From the NCBI GenBank assembly GCA_902500705.1, contig CABVRR010000023.1, positions 1 through 32,323 of the forward strand: a stretch of 32,323 nucleotides of DNA. The letters run 5' to 3'. This DNA is from an uncultured Nitrospira sp. (lineage in GTDB: Bacteria; Nitrospirota; Nitrospiria; Nitrospirales; Nitrospiraceae). The position numbers and the translations under genes were made by a program. Position 1 is the stretch's first letter, and each line of letters begins with the position of its first letter. Under the pieces are notes generated by a model, which saw only the letters and a list, made by a program, of their open reading frames with translations, searched no databases and was not told the origin of the DNA. Below are positions 7,212 to 15,361 of the stretch, piece after piece.

Positions 7212-8033
7212 ATGGCTTCAATGGAATCTGAACGTTCTGGGAAAATTCATGCCTTTTGGTACAACACGATGCCGCTCAAGGCCGGCTGGCTTGGGATGCT
7301 GGCCATCGGCATCTTCTGGGTCATGTATCAACGCATCTTCGGGTACTCGCACGGGTTGGACTCCATGACTCCCGAGTTCGACTCGGTGTGGATGGGACTG
7401 TGGCGCTTCAACATTATCGCCAACGCCATCTTCTTCGCGATATCCGTCGGATGGATTTGGTCGACTCGGGATCGCAACTTGGCCAACTTGGATCCCAAGC
7501 TCGAGCTCAAGAGGTATTTCTATTGGCTGAGCTGGCTGGTTTGTTACATCTGGGGTGTGTACTACGCGGGCAGCTACACGTTGGAACAGGATGCGGCGTG
7601 GCACCAAGTGATCATCCGGGATACGAGCTTCACGGCAAGCCACATTGTGGCGTTCTACGGAAGCTTCCCCTTGTACATCACGTGTGGGGTGTCCAGTTAT
7701 CTGTATGCACAGACGCGGTTACCGCTGTACAGCCAAGCGACGTCGTTCCCGCTGGTGGCGGCGGTCGTAGGGCCGATGATGATTCTGCCGAACGTGGGCT
7801 TGAACGAGTGGGGCCATGCGTTTTGGTTCGTGGATGAGCTGTTCTCGGCGCCGTTGCACTGGGGCTTCGTGACATTGGGCTGGTGCGGGTTGTTTGGGGC
7901 AGCGGGCGGTGTGGCGGCGCAGATCGTCAGCCGGATGTCGAATCTGGCGGACGTGATCTGGAACGGCGCGCCGAAAGATATTCTCGATCCATTTTCGAAG
8001 CAGGTAGGCACCGGGACGAAGACCGGGTACTAA
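7212..8033 (+). CDS. amoC: Ammonia monooxygenase subunit C, stand-alone copy
   Basis: 273 residues, the usual AmoC length. It is a polytopic membrane subunit of copper ammonia monooxygenase, which oxidises ammonia to hydroxylamine. About six hydrophobic segments are visible. The conserved metal-ligand pattern D127-x3-H131-x12-H144 (EQDAAWH...TASH) matches the membrane copper site known from PmoC, so the protein looks functional. The start at 7212 is supported by GGGAGGAAAC just upstream. No amoA or amoB follows within this window, so this is an orphan copy like the extra amoC genes known from ammonia oxidisers, including comammox Nitrospira. Its codon use and GC look like the neighbours'. The flanking genes are sigma-54 regulators and a 2OG oxygenase. 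Confidence 0.95.
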   Translation: MASMESERSGKIHAFWYNTMPLKAGWLGMLAIGIFWVMYQRIFGYSHGLDSMTPEFDSVWMGLWRFNIIANAIFFAISVGWIWSTRDRNLANLDPKLELKRYFYWLSWLVCYIWGVYYAGSYTLEQDAAWHQVIIRDTSFTASHIVAFYGSFPLYITCGVSSYLYAQTRLPLYSQATSFPLVAAVVGPMMILPNVGLNEWGHAFWFVDELFSAPLHWGFVTLGWCGLFGAAGGVAAQIVSRMSNLADVIWNGAPKDILDPFSKQVGTGTKTGY

Positions 8034-8542
8034 ACAGAAGCCAGGAGGTCGTCGTATCAGACCAGAGCCGCCATTGGTCTGGTGAGGCTCGGCACGCCGG
8101 TGAATGGGTGTCGAGCCTCATGGCGTTGCGCCGTCTAGTCATGCAGGTCGATGGACCTTCACATCCTTCGAATTATTCCCCGCACAACCGCTGTGATCGT
8201 GCTCACTGGCTGGCTGGTTTCTGTGTGCCTCGGTGGATCTGTGGGCACCATGGACGGACCTGCAACAGCTCCTCCCTTCAGTGTCTGAGACAGACGGCCG
8301 CACCACGTCGATACAGATAGCGTTACTCATCTGTCCCTTTCCGCACTGAACTCGCAGGCGGACGTCCATCGATATAGACAGCCTAAGTGAATGATATACG
8401 AACGATCGAACGAGACGTTCTCTATGACTGTCCAAACAGATGGATTGCGTGACGACACAACACGAGATGCTGATACTCGATGAAGAGTCCCTTCTTCGCT
8501 TCTATCGTACGAATACATCGAATAAGAGGCGATAAGTCATCA
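8034..8542. other. Gene-free stretch downstream of amoC
   Basis: About 510 bases with no coding region I can support; open frames here lack ribosome sites and family likeness. It contains a long hairpin just after amoC (8084-8119) and a small inverted repeat, GAACG-AGA-CGTTC, near 8408-8420. It leads up to the sigma-54 promoter at 8543. Confidence 0.5.
8084..8119 (+). other. 12-bp stem-loop 50 nt after amoC
   Basis: GAGGCTCGGCAC pairs with GTGTCGAGCCTC (11 Watson-Crick pairs and one G-U) around a 12-base loop. No U-run follows. It could be a Rho-independent-like end, a processing site or a 3' stabiliser of the amoC mRNA. A smaller 6-bp hairpin (AGACCA/TGGTCT) precedes it at about 8060-8081. 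Confidence 0.5.
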
Positions 8543-8558
8543 TGGCACAGACGTTGCT
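8543..8558 (+). promoter_or_regulatory. Near-consensus sigma-54 promoter TGGCAC-N5-TTGCT
   Basis: TGGCAC (8543-8548) and TTGCT (8554-8558) match both halves of the sigma-54 consensus, with GG 8544-8545 and GC 8556-8557 ten bases apart. This is the best such site in the window. The predicted start is near 8569. It faces a structured, terminator-ended stretch, not a start codon. Confidence 0.75.
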
Positions 8559-8568
8559 GACCTGTTGA

Positions 8569-8717
8569 ACAGAGACACAGAGGACCGGCTCTGTACGAGG
8601 CTGAATCGTGATTCGCCCTGTCGCGATTCTGCCCATCGTTTCAAGGTGAGTGGTCGCCCCGACCGCCACATGTCAGCGGTGAGGGGGTCACCGGTGAGAG
8701 TGGCCCCCTCATTTTCT
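8569..8717 (+). ncRNA. Candidate sigma-54-driven small RNA or attenuated leader
   Basis: About 149 nt lie between the predicted sigma-54 start and an intrinsic terminator. Three hairpins are visible before the terminator: ACAGAG/CTCTGT (8577-8594, 6 bp); AATCGTGA/TCGCGATT (8604-8628, 8 bp with one G-U); and GGTCG/CGACC (8652-8664, 5 bp). No open frame with a ribosome site fills the interval. It can be read as a free regulatory RNA. Alternatively it is the leader of the oxygenase gene at 8779, whose start lies 62 bases beyond the terminator. Both ends are predicted, not measured, and I recognise no known RNA family. Confidence 0.5.
8680..8717 (+). terminator. Strong Rho-independent terminator
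   Basis: TGAGGGGGTCAC (8680-8691) pairs with GTGGCCCCCTCA (8700-8711), 12 bp with one G-U, around an 8-base loop, followed directly by TTTTCT. An alternative hairpin CGGTGA/TCACCG (8677-8693) would use part of the left arm and could act as an antiterminator. Confidence 0.85.
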
Positions 8718-8778
8718 ATCTGAGTGAATGCCGAACGAGTGCGTGCCGGCCGGATGCTTTTTTCCTGGAGAAGGTTTC

Positions 8779-9639
8779 ATGCAGTGTCAAAGGATCGATG
8801 TGGAGGAACATCTGAACAGCGCGTTGGCAGGGGTAGATCTTACGCACTCAAGCCGGACCTACTGGGAACAGAACGAATGCCTCATTCTCGACAGGTTCAT
8901 CCCCAAAGCCATCGTGAATCCTTGCCTCACTGAGGTCGAGCGGTTCCGGAAGAACATCTATCGCAATTTCGTGCCGGGCCACAAGCAGGGAGGCAGCGTC
9001 AGTTATTATGCGATTGCCAATGAGTCGGGTCGGTCATCCACTATCCTTTCGCTCTATCGCTCCCCTGCGGTGCGCCGGTTTTTAAGCTACATCGTGAAAG
9101 AAACCCTGTTGCTCTGTCCGGAGCAGGATCCCCATTCCTGTGCGCTCTATTACTACACGCAGCCGGGGGACCACATCGGGTTTCATTACGACACGTCGTA
9201 CTACAAAGGGAAGCGGTACACGGTCTTGATGGGTTTGATCGAGCGATCCGAGCACTGTCATCTGGTTGCTCACATGCCTAAACCGGGAACGAAAAAAGAC
9301 GTGTGCGAGCAGTCTATTCCGCTCGATCCGGGGTCGCTGGTGATTTTCAACGGAGACAAGCTGTGGCATGCGGTGACGCCGCTTAGGCCACGCGAAGAAC
9401 GGATCGTCCTCACGATGCAGTATGTGACCGATCAGAAGATGGGACCGTTTTACCGCGCCTTCTCGAATCTAAAAGATATCTTCGGGTATTTCGGTCCGGC
9501 TGCCTTGATCCATCGACCGAAAGAGATGCAGGCGACGAGTCACACTCGCGCATCTGTCCGATCAGATGTCCTGACCGAGCATCCGACATGGCAATTCCCC
9601 ACGGGAGCCACTGATGCGCTTGTCCATCGCGATTCCTGA
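8779..9639 (+). CDS. 2OG-Fe(II) dioxygenase-like protein (prolyl-hydroxylase fold)
   Basis: 286 residues. The facial triad of Fe(II)/2-oxoglutarate oxygenases is present: H136-Y-D138 and H197, with R208 in the ERIVLTMQY strand as the likely 2-oxoglutarate ligand. The core GDHIGFHYDTSYYKGKRYT and the LDPGSLVIFNGDKLWHAVTP block are typical of the prolyl-4-hydroxylase-like branch. The substrate is unknown; hydroxylation of a protein or small molecule is possible. It has no signal peptide. The start at 8779 is chosen for the GGAGAAGG site five bases upstream; an ATG at 8728 lacks one and sits only 11 bases after the terminator's U-run. It may be expressed by readthrough from the sigma-54 promoter or from an unseen promoter of its own. 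Confidence 0.8.
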   Translation: MQCQRIDVEEHLNSALAGVDLTHSSRTYWEQNECLILDRFIPKAIVNPCLTEVERFRKNIYRNFVPGHKQGGSVSYYAIANESGRSSTILSLYRSPAVRRFLSYIVKETLLLCPEQDPHSCALYYYTQPGDHIGFHYDTSYYKGKRYTVLMGLIERSEHCHLVAHMPKPGTKKDVCEQSIPLDPGSLVIFNGDKLWHAVTPLRPREERIVLTMQYVTDQKMGPFYRAFSNLKDIFGYFGPAALIHRPKEMQATSHTRASVRSDVLTEHPTWQFPTGATDALVHRDS

Positions 9640-9842
9640 AGCGCAGGTCGTTGAAGCTCCGGCCTTGCTCAGGGAGAGACATGAGCGGTCGTGCGACGGT
9701 GGCTGTCGTGTTTATGAATAGAGAGATGGTAAGCGCGGATCGATTATTCACCACGCTGACGACGCGGATGGCCGGATGTCCGTCAGCGGATCCTTCGTAA
9801 GAGGGCCGTGCTCCACGAAGCGTAACGAGAAGGGAGAGTGTC

Positions 9843-10532
9843 ATGCAGGTTCGGAAGGTCAGTCGTATCAGGGTGTGGGCTATCGTCGTGTTGGCCGCCT
9901 CGGCGTTCGCCTTTTGTGGGGGCGGGACTGCCTTGGCCGATGAGGCAACCACGACAGGGAATCGCGTGTTTTTTCGTGGAGGCTATGGGGACATGTTGAG
10001 CGATCGTGCCGGAGAATTGATCACCGATGGGCATGGTGCTGCCGGCAAGAACGATGGGAACGGCGGCTATTACATCGGTGGTGGAACGGAACTCATGATC
10101 ACCAAAGATCTCTGGGGGATGGTGCCGGGCGTGGCACTGACGGGCGAAATCGGATTGGAATTCAAACGATGGAGTTCCCGCGATGTTGCAAACGTGGATA
10201 CCACAGGTGTCACAGGAGTGAGCAACGGAGGGGTCAGCAAGGTACAGCTGACCATGCTGACGGTGAGTGTGGCGCCGAAAGTGAAGTTCAGACAAGGCAC
10301 TGATTTCCAACCATGGGTCATTCCCGCAGGGTTGGATTTTCATGTCATCAGTCCAACATCGAGCCAAATTAACTACTTGGACATCGGTGTTCAATTCGGT
10401 GGGGGAGCCGAATATCGCGTGTGGAAGGAGCTATGGCTGGGTCTCGACAGCCGATTCCATCTAGCTTCGAATCAAACCAATACGGTGAACAATTTCTGGA
10501 CAGCCGGGGTCTACGGAGCCATCGGGTTCTAG
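9843..10532 (+). CDS. Secreted outer-membrane beta-barrel protein
   Basis: 229 residues. A positively charged start, a hydrophobic stretch and a cut near ALADEA form a clear signal peptide. The rest is a series of alternating strands with Gly/aromatic patterns (FRGGYGDML, YYIGGGTELM, VQFGGGAEYRV) and ends in aromatic GF, as expected for an OmpA/OprF-type eight-stranded barrel. The specific role is unknown. A good ribosome site (GGGAGAG) precedes the ATG. It is followed by an intrinsic terminator, so it is likely a single-gene transcript. Confidence 0.75.
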   Translation: MQVRKVSRIRVWAIVVLAASAFAFCGGGTALADEATTTGNRVFFRGGYGDMLSDRAGELITDGHGAAGKNDGNGGYYIGGGTELMITKDLWGMVPGVALTGEIGLEFKRWSSRDVANVDTTGVTGVSNGGVSKVQLTMLTVSVAPKVKFRQGTDFQPWVIPAGLDFHVISPTSSQINYLDIGVQFGGGAEYRVWKELWLGLDSRFHLASNQTNTVNNFWTAGVYGAIGF

Positions 10533-10635
10533 CGTGATGGCCAGCGCACTCTGCATGCCGGCGCCGTGAAGGTACCCACACGGCATCTCGCCAACGGATG
10601 TTGTTGTCGATGGTCTGCATACCAAACCACGACGA

Positions 10636-10683
10636 TCCCTCGTAGGCCACATCAAAGCCTACGAGGGAGCCTTCGGATTTTTT
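10636..10683 (+). terminator. Probable intrinsic terminator after the barrel gene
   Basis: TCCCTCGTAGGC and GCCTACGAGGGA form a perfect 12-bp stem with a 9-base loop. A six-base T-run follows about ten bases later, a longer gap than in classic terminators, so efficiency is uncertain. Confidence 0.65.
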
Positions 10684-10760
10684 GAGAGCACGCTCTCTGG
10701 CGTGTTGTGACACGAAGCCTGGTCTTGAACCCATCTTTCCACATACGGTAGAAATCATCT

Positions 10761-11360
10761 ATGGATCGGCTACGAGCACAGAGATCAGCCGGCATGGTTG
10801 CTATATTGCTGACGTCGATATTTCTGATCGGCCTGATCTCACCGGTGTTCGCGCTGGATTTTTCGGCAGACCGCATCGAGAGAAACGGGGCATCCGAGGT
10901 GACGGCTCACGTCAATGCGAAGAGCGACCGCTGGCGATTTGAGTTTGCCCGTCCGCAGCGCGGCTCGAGTGTCATGATTGTGCGGGTGGATCGTGGGACG
11001 GTGTGGGTAATCTTTTCGAAGCAGCGGCAGTATGCCGAAATCCCCATTGGGAAAGACCATCGGCTCATCGCCAGTGAGCACATGCCCGGAGAGGTCTCCA
11101 GAGAACTCGTGGGTGAAGAGGTGTTGCATGGACATCTTGCCGAACTGTTCGAAGTTGCCGTCGTCGAAGGTGATGAAACGAGACACTACTATCGCTGGGT
11201 GACCAAGGCTGAGCGCTTTCCGCTGAAAACCGTCGGCAAGCAGGGACAGTGGTCGGAGGAGTTTCGTCGAGTCATGTTTACGGAGCAGTCACCCTTTTTA
11301 TTTGAATTGCCCAGACGACTTGACCCAGTCGACCAATCGACCGGCTCATCATCCGAATAG
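10761..11360 (+). CDS. Secreted protein, LolA/DUF4412-like
   Basis: 199 residues with a signal sequence ending near SPVFA-LDF. The mature part begins with FSADRI...V-T-A-H-V and continues with strands such as RWRFEFARP, SVMIVRVDRGTVWVIFSKQRQYAEIPI, a pattern like LolA-fold and DUF4412 periplasmic proteins that bind hydrophobic ligands. That family link is tentative. No ribosome site is obvious at 10761; an internal ATG at residue 12 is an alternative start. It converges on the minus-strand gene at 11531. Confidence 0.6.
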   Translation: MDRLRAQRSAGMVAILLTSIFLIGLISPVFALDFSADRIERNGASEVTAHVNAKSDRWRFEFARPQRGSSVMIVRVDRGTVWVIFSKQRQYAEIPIGKDHRLIASEHMPGEVSRELVGEEVLHGHLAELFEVAVVEGDETRHYYRWVTKAERFPLKTVGKQGQWSEEFRRVMFTEQSPFLFELPRRLDPVDQSTGSSSE

Positions 11361-11530
11361 GTCATGGGTATTGGACGGAGGGCGGTCGAGACAATCGATC
11401 GTGACGAGGTGGTTGCCGGGCAACCGGGGTCATTCCATGAGGCGTCCGTCACGTCACCACATCATATTCGGTCGAAGGAGATTGGATACGCGATGTTGCG
11501 CGAGAGGTCGGAGGATAAGTCTCGCTCGAT

Positions 11531-12160
11531 TTATCGTGGGACAGCTGGAATGTGGTCCGGCGTTGGGGCAAGCGGGCTGACCGCGTTTTGGTCTCGTCCG
11601 GGCTGGTAGGTGCTCAGTACTTTTTTGACTGCGGACAGCAAGCGTGTTTCTTCCGCGAGCGGGCCTTTCAGACGGATACCACGTCCTTCGTTGCGCCCGA
11701 GAGTAAAGATGTGATGCTCGGTAAGAGCACCTTGCGTGCTGTCCTCGTATGTGAACGTCAGGCGCTTTGCCGGAAATCCAGCCAATGACGTGTTCTGATC
11801 CGGTCGCCATTTCACGGCGATCGATTTCTTGCTGTAGAGTTCCGTGATAATGCGGCGATGAGCCGAGGCAAACTCGTCAAGGGTCTGGCGTCCGTCCTGG
11901 CTGCTGCCACTGACCACATTCATATGACCGGAGAATGCCACCAGGCTATGGTCGATCGGTGGGTAGAGTGTCACACCCACGCCGTCGGATATTGGATTCC
12001 CAAGACGCCAGTCATCGGGATAGCGAATGCTGAACCCGAATCGAGCGTTCGTATAGAGCGTCCACCCTGATTCGTTATCCTCAGGCGCTGCGGCGAACGA
12101 CACAGGAGTGCTCACGCCGATAGTCATCAGCATGGCGAGTGCGAGGGCTTTACAGATCAT
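11531..12160 (-). CDS. Secreted PsbP/DUF1795-like protein
   Basis: 209 residues with a signal peptide cut near SFA-AAP. The motif WTLYTNARFGFSIRYPDDWRLG is the hallmark opening of PsbP-like/DUF1795 domains, which are periplasmic or lipoprotein-borne and of mostly unknown function. It is transcribed away from the CopD-like gene, with only 47 bases between their starts, so they share a compact divergent promoter region. Confidence 0.6.
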   Translation of the reverse strand: MICKALALAMLMTIGVSTPVSFAAAPEDNESGWTLYTNARFGFSIRYPDDWRLGNPISDGVGVTLYPPIDHSLVAFSGHMNVVSGSSQDGRQTLDEFASAHRRIITELYSKKSIAVKWRPDQNTSLAGFPAKRLTFTYEDSTQGALTEHHIFTLGRNEGRGIRLKGPLAEETRLLSAVKKVLSTYQPGRDQNAVSPLAPTPDHIPAVPR

Positions 12161-12207
12161 GACCGTACCATGAGATTTTCCTTCAGCAGATCAATTATGA
12201 TGCCGAA

Positions 12208-12684
12208 ATGTACTCGACCCTGGTGATCCTTCACATTCTGGCTGCTGTCAGCTGGATCGGCGGAATGATTTTTCTTTCCCTGGTTTTAGCGCCGTTGGTC
12301 AGAAGCCGGAAGGCGGCGCCTGAGTTTATGGCCTTGTTTCGATCCGCTGCACTCAGATTTCGCCCCATTGTGTGGGGCGCCATGGCGATCTTGTTGATCA
12401 CCGGCCCTATCTTATTGTCGCACCGTGGAATTCACATGATGACTCCGGCTGCATGGCCCGGAGTTGTCTTGGTCAAGCTTATGCTGGTGGCAGCGCTGGT
12501 GGTCCTGACCTTGCTGCATGATCTCATCCTGGGGCCCAAGGTCAGCCGAGTCAGCGCCATTCCAGCATCACAACGAACAGCCGGGGAGCAAATGGTGTTC
12601 AAGACGGCCCGCTGGTTGCCGCGAGTCTCTCTGCTCATCGCCCTGGCGGTGTTGATGACCGCGGTGATTCTCGCACGGTCCTAG
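12208..12684 (+). CDS. CopD-like integral membrane protein
   Basis: 158 residues with four hydrophobic helices (about 2-30, 50-72, 82-106 and 134-156). The first helix reads YSTLVILHILAAVSWIGGMI, typical of the CopD/DUF4149/HemJ-like group, with a His in helix 1 and further His residues (HRGIH, LLHD) at membrane edges that might bind heme or copper. A copper link would suit an ammonia oxidiser, but the function is inferred only from family likeness. Confidence 0.65.
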   Translation: MYSTLVILHILAAVSWIGGMIFLSLVLAPLVRSRKAAPEFMALFRSAALRFRPIVWGAMAILLITGPILLSHRGIHMMTPAAWPGVVLVKLMLVAALVVLTLLHDLILGPKVSRVSAIPASQRTAGEQMVFKTARWLPRVSLLIALAVLMTAVILARS

Positions 12685-12774
12685 CCGGATTCGACCCTGT
12701 CGCCCATTCCGTTTCGAGACAGCAGGTACGCTCAAACCCATCGACGAGAGAAAGTTGATGCAGCGAGCATAGGA

Positions 12775-14013
12775 TTACTGGTTTTTTGCGCAACGAAACC
12801 CATAACCGAATTGCCGCGAAGAAGGTTCGGCATTGAAACGGAACGAGGAACGCAGAAAATCTTGCACGTACAGCCAATTGCCACCACGTACGACTTTTGA
12901 TTTCCCCGTCGTCGGTCCTTGAGGATTCTTTGTCGGACTCTTCTTGTAGTAATCATGGTCGTACCAGTCGTTGACCCATTCCAAGGTGTTGCCGGCTAGG
13001 TCATAAATGCCATACGGACTCTTGCCCATTTCAAACATTCCAACCGGCACCAAGGCCATGTGGCCAGCCCATTCTTTTCTTCCAAAATTGGCGTGAAGTC
13101 TGGTCGGAGGATCATTGCCCCAGGGATAGAGACGGCCGTCCGTCCCTCGTGCCGACTTTTCCCATTCAGCCTCGGTCGGCAACCGCTTGCCGGCCCATTT
13201 ACAATAGGTGGCCGCCTCTGACCAGCTGATATTGACGACCGGCCGTCTCTGATGATGGGGCTGATTCATAACCTCCCATTCCGGTGGCGCCTGCATGCCC
13301 GTCGCATGAAGATATTTGGCGTACTGTCCGACCGTCACGATATACTTATCCATGTAGAACGCGTTGAGGTAGACGCGATGCACGGGCTTTTCGTCGTCCG
13401 ATGTCGTGCTACCCATCGTGAATTCTCCCGCCGGCACCAGTGCCATCGGGGCATCGCTTGGTCTCGGGCTATCGGAGAAGGCGGACGAATGTCGGCCTGG
13501 GACGCTCACGCTCAGTCGTTGATAGATGGCCTGTTGATCCTTGTTGAGCCCGAGTTCCTTGGCGCCGTCCAAGGCTTCTTCAGCCTGCTTCATTTTATCG
13601 GGCGGGATCTGTCCGTTGATGATCAGATCTTTGGCTTCCTCCAGCAATCGCCAGGCCGTCACTTCTTCGAGCGATTGCCACACCTGCATTTTGCGCAACC
13701 GGGCTTCTCTCGTTCCTTGTGCTCTGGACTTTGCGTCGAGATCCAACGCCATCTCATAATGGTCTTCCGCACAAGCCCAGGCCTTTAAGCCTCGACATGC
13801 CTCAGCCAGGTTAAAATGGGCCTGCACGTTCGAGGGGTTCTTCGCAATACCGGCTTCCAGGGCTGAGCGTGCTTCCGCGTACTGGTTATTCTTCAGAAAA
13901 CGATCCCCATTGGCGAGGTCTTGGTCGTCAGGTGCGGCAGCCCACGCCGGCATGGAATGCCCGGTCAATTTCAAACAGATCAGCACCCCCAGCACTCCCA
14001 GCAACTGCCTCAT
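12775..14013 (-). CDS. Secreted TPR protein with SUMF1 (formylglycine-enzyme-like) domain
   Basis: 412 residues. A signal peptide ends near AWA-APD, TPR repeats follow at about 33-110, and a SUMF1/FGE-sulfatase domain fills about 190-412 (VPAGEFTMGS..., PVVNISWSEAATYCKWAGKRLPTEAEWEK in pieces, YDLAGNTLEWVNDWYD, RGGNW, FGYGFRCAKN). The paired cysteines that make true formylglycine-generating enzymes active are absent in the C-terminal segment (RGGNWLYVQDFLRSSFRF), so it is probably a binding or scaffold protein. GGGAGGGAGG precedes the start. It is divergent from the small gene at 14315. Confidence 0.85.
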   Translation of the reverse strand: MRQLLGVLGVLICLKLTGHSMPAWAAAPDDQDLANGDRFLKNNQYAEARSALEAGIAKNPSNVQAHFNLAEACRGLKAWACAEDHYEMALDLDAKSRAQGTREARLRKMQVWQSLEEVTAWRLLEEAKDLIINGQIPPDKMKQAEEALDGAKELGLNKDQQAIYQRLSVSVPGRHSSAFSDSPRPSDAPMALVPAGEFTMGSTTSDDEKPVHRVYLNAFYMDKYIVTVGQYAKYLHATGMQAPPEWEVMNQPHHQRRPVVNISWSEAATYCKWAGKRLPTEAEWEKSARGTDGRLYPWGNDPPTRLHANFGRKEWAGHMALVPVGMFEMGKSPYGIYDLAGNTLEWVNDWYDHDYYKKSPTKNPQGPTTGKSKVVRGGNWLYVQDFLRSSFRFNAEPSSRQFGYGFRCAKNQ

Positions 14014-14314
14014 GAAGACCTCCCTCCCAATCGGGACTGCGGAATGGAACCGGCTGACGCTCCATGCGCAGAGAGAAAACAGCTTTCACACCCACACCGT
14101 TTCGGCGGGGAACATAACACAATGAAGACTAAGCATAAAGAAGGCAAAGTGGTAGATCCGATATACCCTCCCCTGTAGTAATCCTTACACTCTCCTGGAC
14201 GACGTCCCCTGGCAAGATTCCCATCGAAAACTAGGTCATTCACTAGTTCATAGGGATCCCCCGTTTCTTCTACAGTAGTCCCAGAGACCCTAACTTAGTT
14301 AAGGAGGAAACTCC
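14014..14314. other. Divergent intergenic region
   Basis: 301 bases between the SUMF1-like gene (minus) and the small gene at 14315 (plus). It must hold promoters for both, but I could not assign boxes with confidence. AAGGAGG at about 14301-14307 is the ribosome site of the plus-strand gene. Confidence 0.4.
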
Positions 14315-14548
14315 ATGAATACAACGGATACGACGACGCTCATCGATCGAGTCAAAGCTACGCTAGAGCGAATAGATAAGAGTTGTCCGTTGGATGAAGT
14401 AATGGATCTCTGTCCTGACGTCACCTGGAATCAGCTGTTCCTCGCCATCGATGACTTGAGCAGAACGGGAGACGTGCTGGTGACTATGGAGGCTGACAGG
14501 ACGTACTGGATACAAGTTCGTCGACCGAAGGTGAACACGACGTCCTGA
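14315..14548 (+). CDS. Small hypothetical protein, winged-helix-like
   Basis: 77 residues preceded by a near-perfect Shine-Dalgarno sequence (AAGGAGGAA). The predicted layout is helix-helix-helix-beta hairpin (LIDRVKATLERI, PLDEVMDLCPDVTWNQLFLAIDDLSRTGDVLVTMEADRTYWIQV in pieces), which is like a minimal winged helix. It is acidic overall, which argues against strong DNA binding. The function is unknown; it lies 71 bases before the receiver gene and may share its transcript. Confidence 0.7.
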   Translation: MNTTDTTTLIDRVKATLERIDKSCPLDEVMDLCPDVTWNQLFLAIDDLSRTGDVLVTMEADRTYWIQVRRPKVNTTS

Positions 14549-14619
14549 TCCAATCGGTTCCGACCTTGGAGAAGAGCGCATGTGTTCACGGCATGATACA
14601 GACGTAACAGGGGTGAGGT

Positions 14620-15084
14620 ATGCCGACAGATTCCGTCTCAGCTGCCGAGAGTTTCACAGCCGACCGGCCGAAGATGAAGTGCATTCGTGTCCTGTTGGTG
14701 GACGACCACTTTCTCGTCCGGCAAGGGTTACGTAAGTATTTGAGCCATCATCTCGACATTGAGCTTGTGGGCGAGGCCGCAGATGGAGAAGAGGCGGTGA
14801 GACTGACGGACCTGCTTAAGCCTGATGTCGTGGTGATGGACATTAACATGCCGCGCATGAACGGCATCGAAGCGACTGGGTCCATCATGCGAAAACATCC
14901 GCATCTGTTGGTCATCGGCCTTTCGTTTTACGCCGGAAACGAGAATGGAGAAGCATTATTGGGGGCCGGTGCCTGCCTATTGCTTGAAAAGGGAACAGCG
15001 TATAACCATCTGCCTCAAGCTATTTATCAGGTCGTCGACAGGCGCGTCGATTTCGGTGCGAGCACTCGCAGTTCTCTTGCATAG
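14620..15084 (+). CDS. Stand-alone response-regulator receiver (NarL-type)
   Basis: 154 residues, a single receiver domain at about 22-140 with D28/D29, phospho-acceptor D74, S102 in place of the usual Thr, and K124. The sequence (RVLLVDDHFLVRQGLRKYL...VVVMDINMPRMNGIEAT) is of the NarL/FixJ branch, but the protein ends where the LuxR-type helix-turn-helix would begin. It probably signals by protein contact or as a phosphate sink. No kinase is adjacent. Confidence 0.88.
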   Translation: MPTDSVSAAESFTADRPKMKCIRVLLVDDHFLVRQGLRKYLSHHLDIELVGEAADGEEAVRLTDLLKPDVVVMDINMPRMNGIEATGSIMRKHPHLLVIGLSFYAGNENGEALLGAGACLLLEKGTAYNHLPQAIYQVVDRRVDFGASTRSSLA

Positions 15085-15361
15085 CGGAGAGAACCAACAG
15101 GGCGTCAGGGCGTGCAGGCCTCTCTTCCAATTTCCATACAGTCAGACTCTCCCGTTAACAATTCAGCCGCCCGGATGAGACATGCTTTCGGGCGGACCGC
15201 CCACCGTAGGCGGCTCCGCCACCTTGCCGTGCGGTGCACAGTTCTTTACAACTAGGCGGATGCCGCAAGGCTTTTCTGGTAGGGCCTATCGGCCCGTTGA
15301 AGAGTCTGTCGGTCTCGGGTGATGATCGGTCTTATCTCAAGAAGCTGACAGGGGAACGGGT
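15085..15361. promoter_or_regulatory. Hairpin-rich leader region before ackA
   Basis: 277 bases without a gene. CCGCCCG (15167-15173) pairs with CGGGCGG (15189-15195), while CCGCC (15197-15201) can pair with GGCGG (15209-15213), which can alternatively pair with a further CCGCC at 15216-15220. No U-run follows. It may end the receiver transcript or form an ackA leader structure. Confidence 0.35.
15283..15295. repeat. Small palindrome GGCCTATCGGCCC, copy 2
   Basis: The reverse complement of the 13-base element at 3136-3148, here 67 bases before ackA. Two copies alone are weak evidence for a shared regulator. Confidence 0.3.

Noticed and set aside
7883-8320. Open frame overlapping the end of amoC and the gap after it
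   Set aside because: It is mostly out of frame with amoC, has no ribosome site and resembles no family; the real signal there is amoC plus hairpins.
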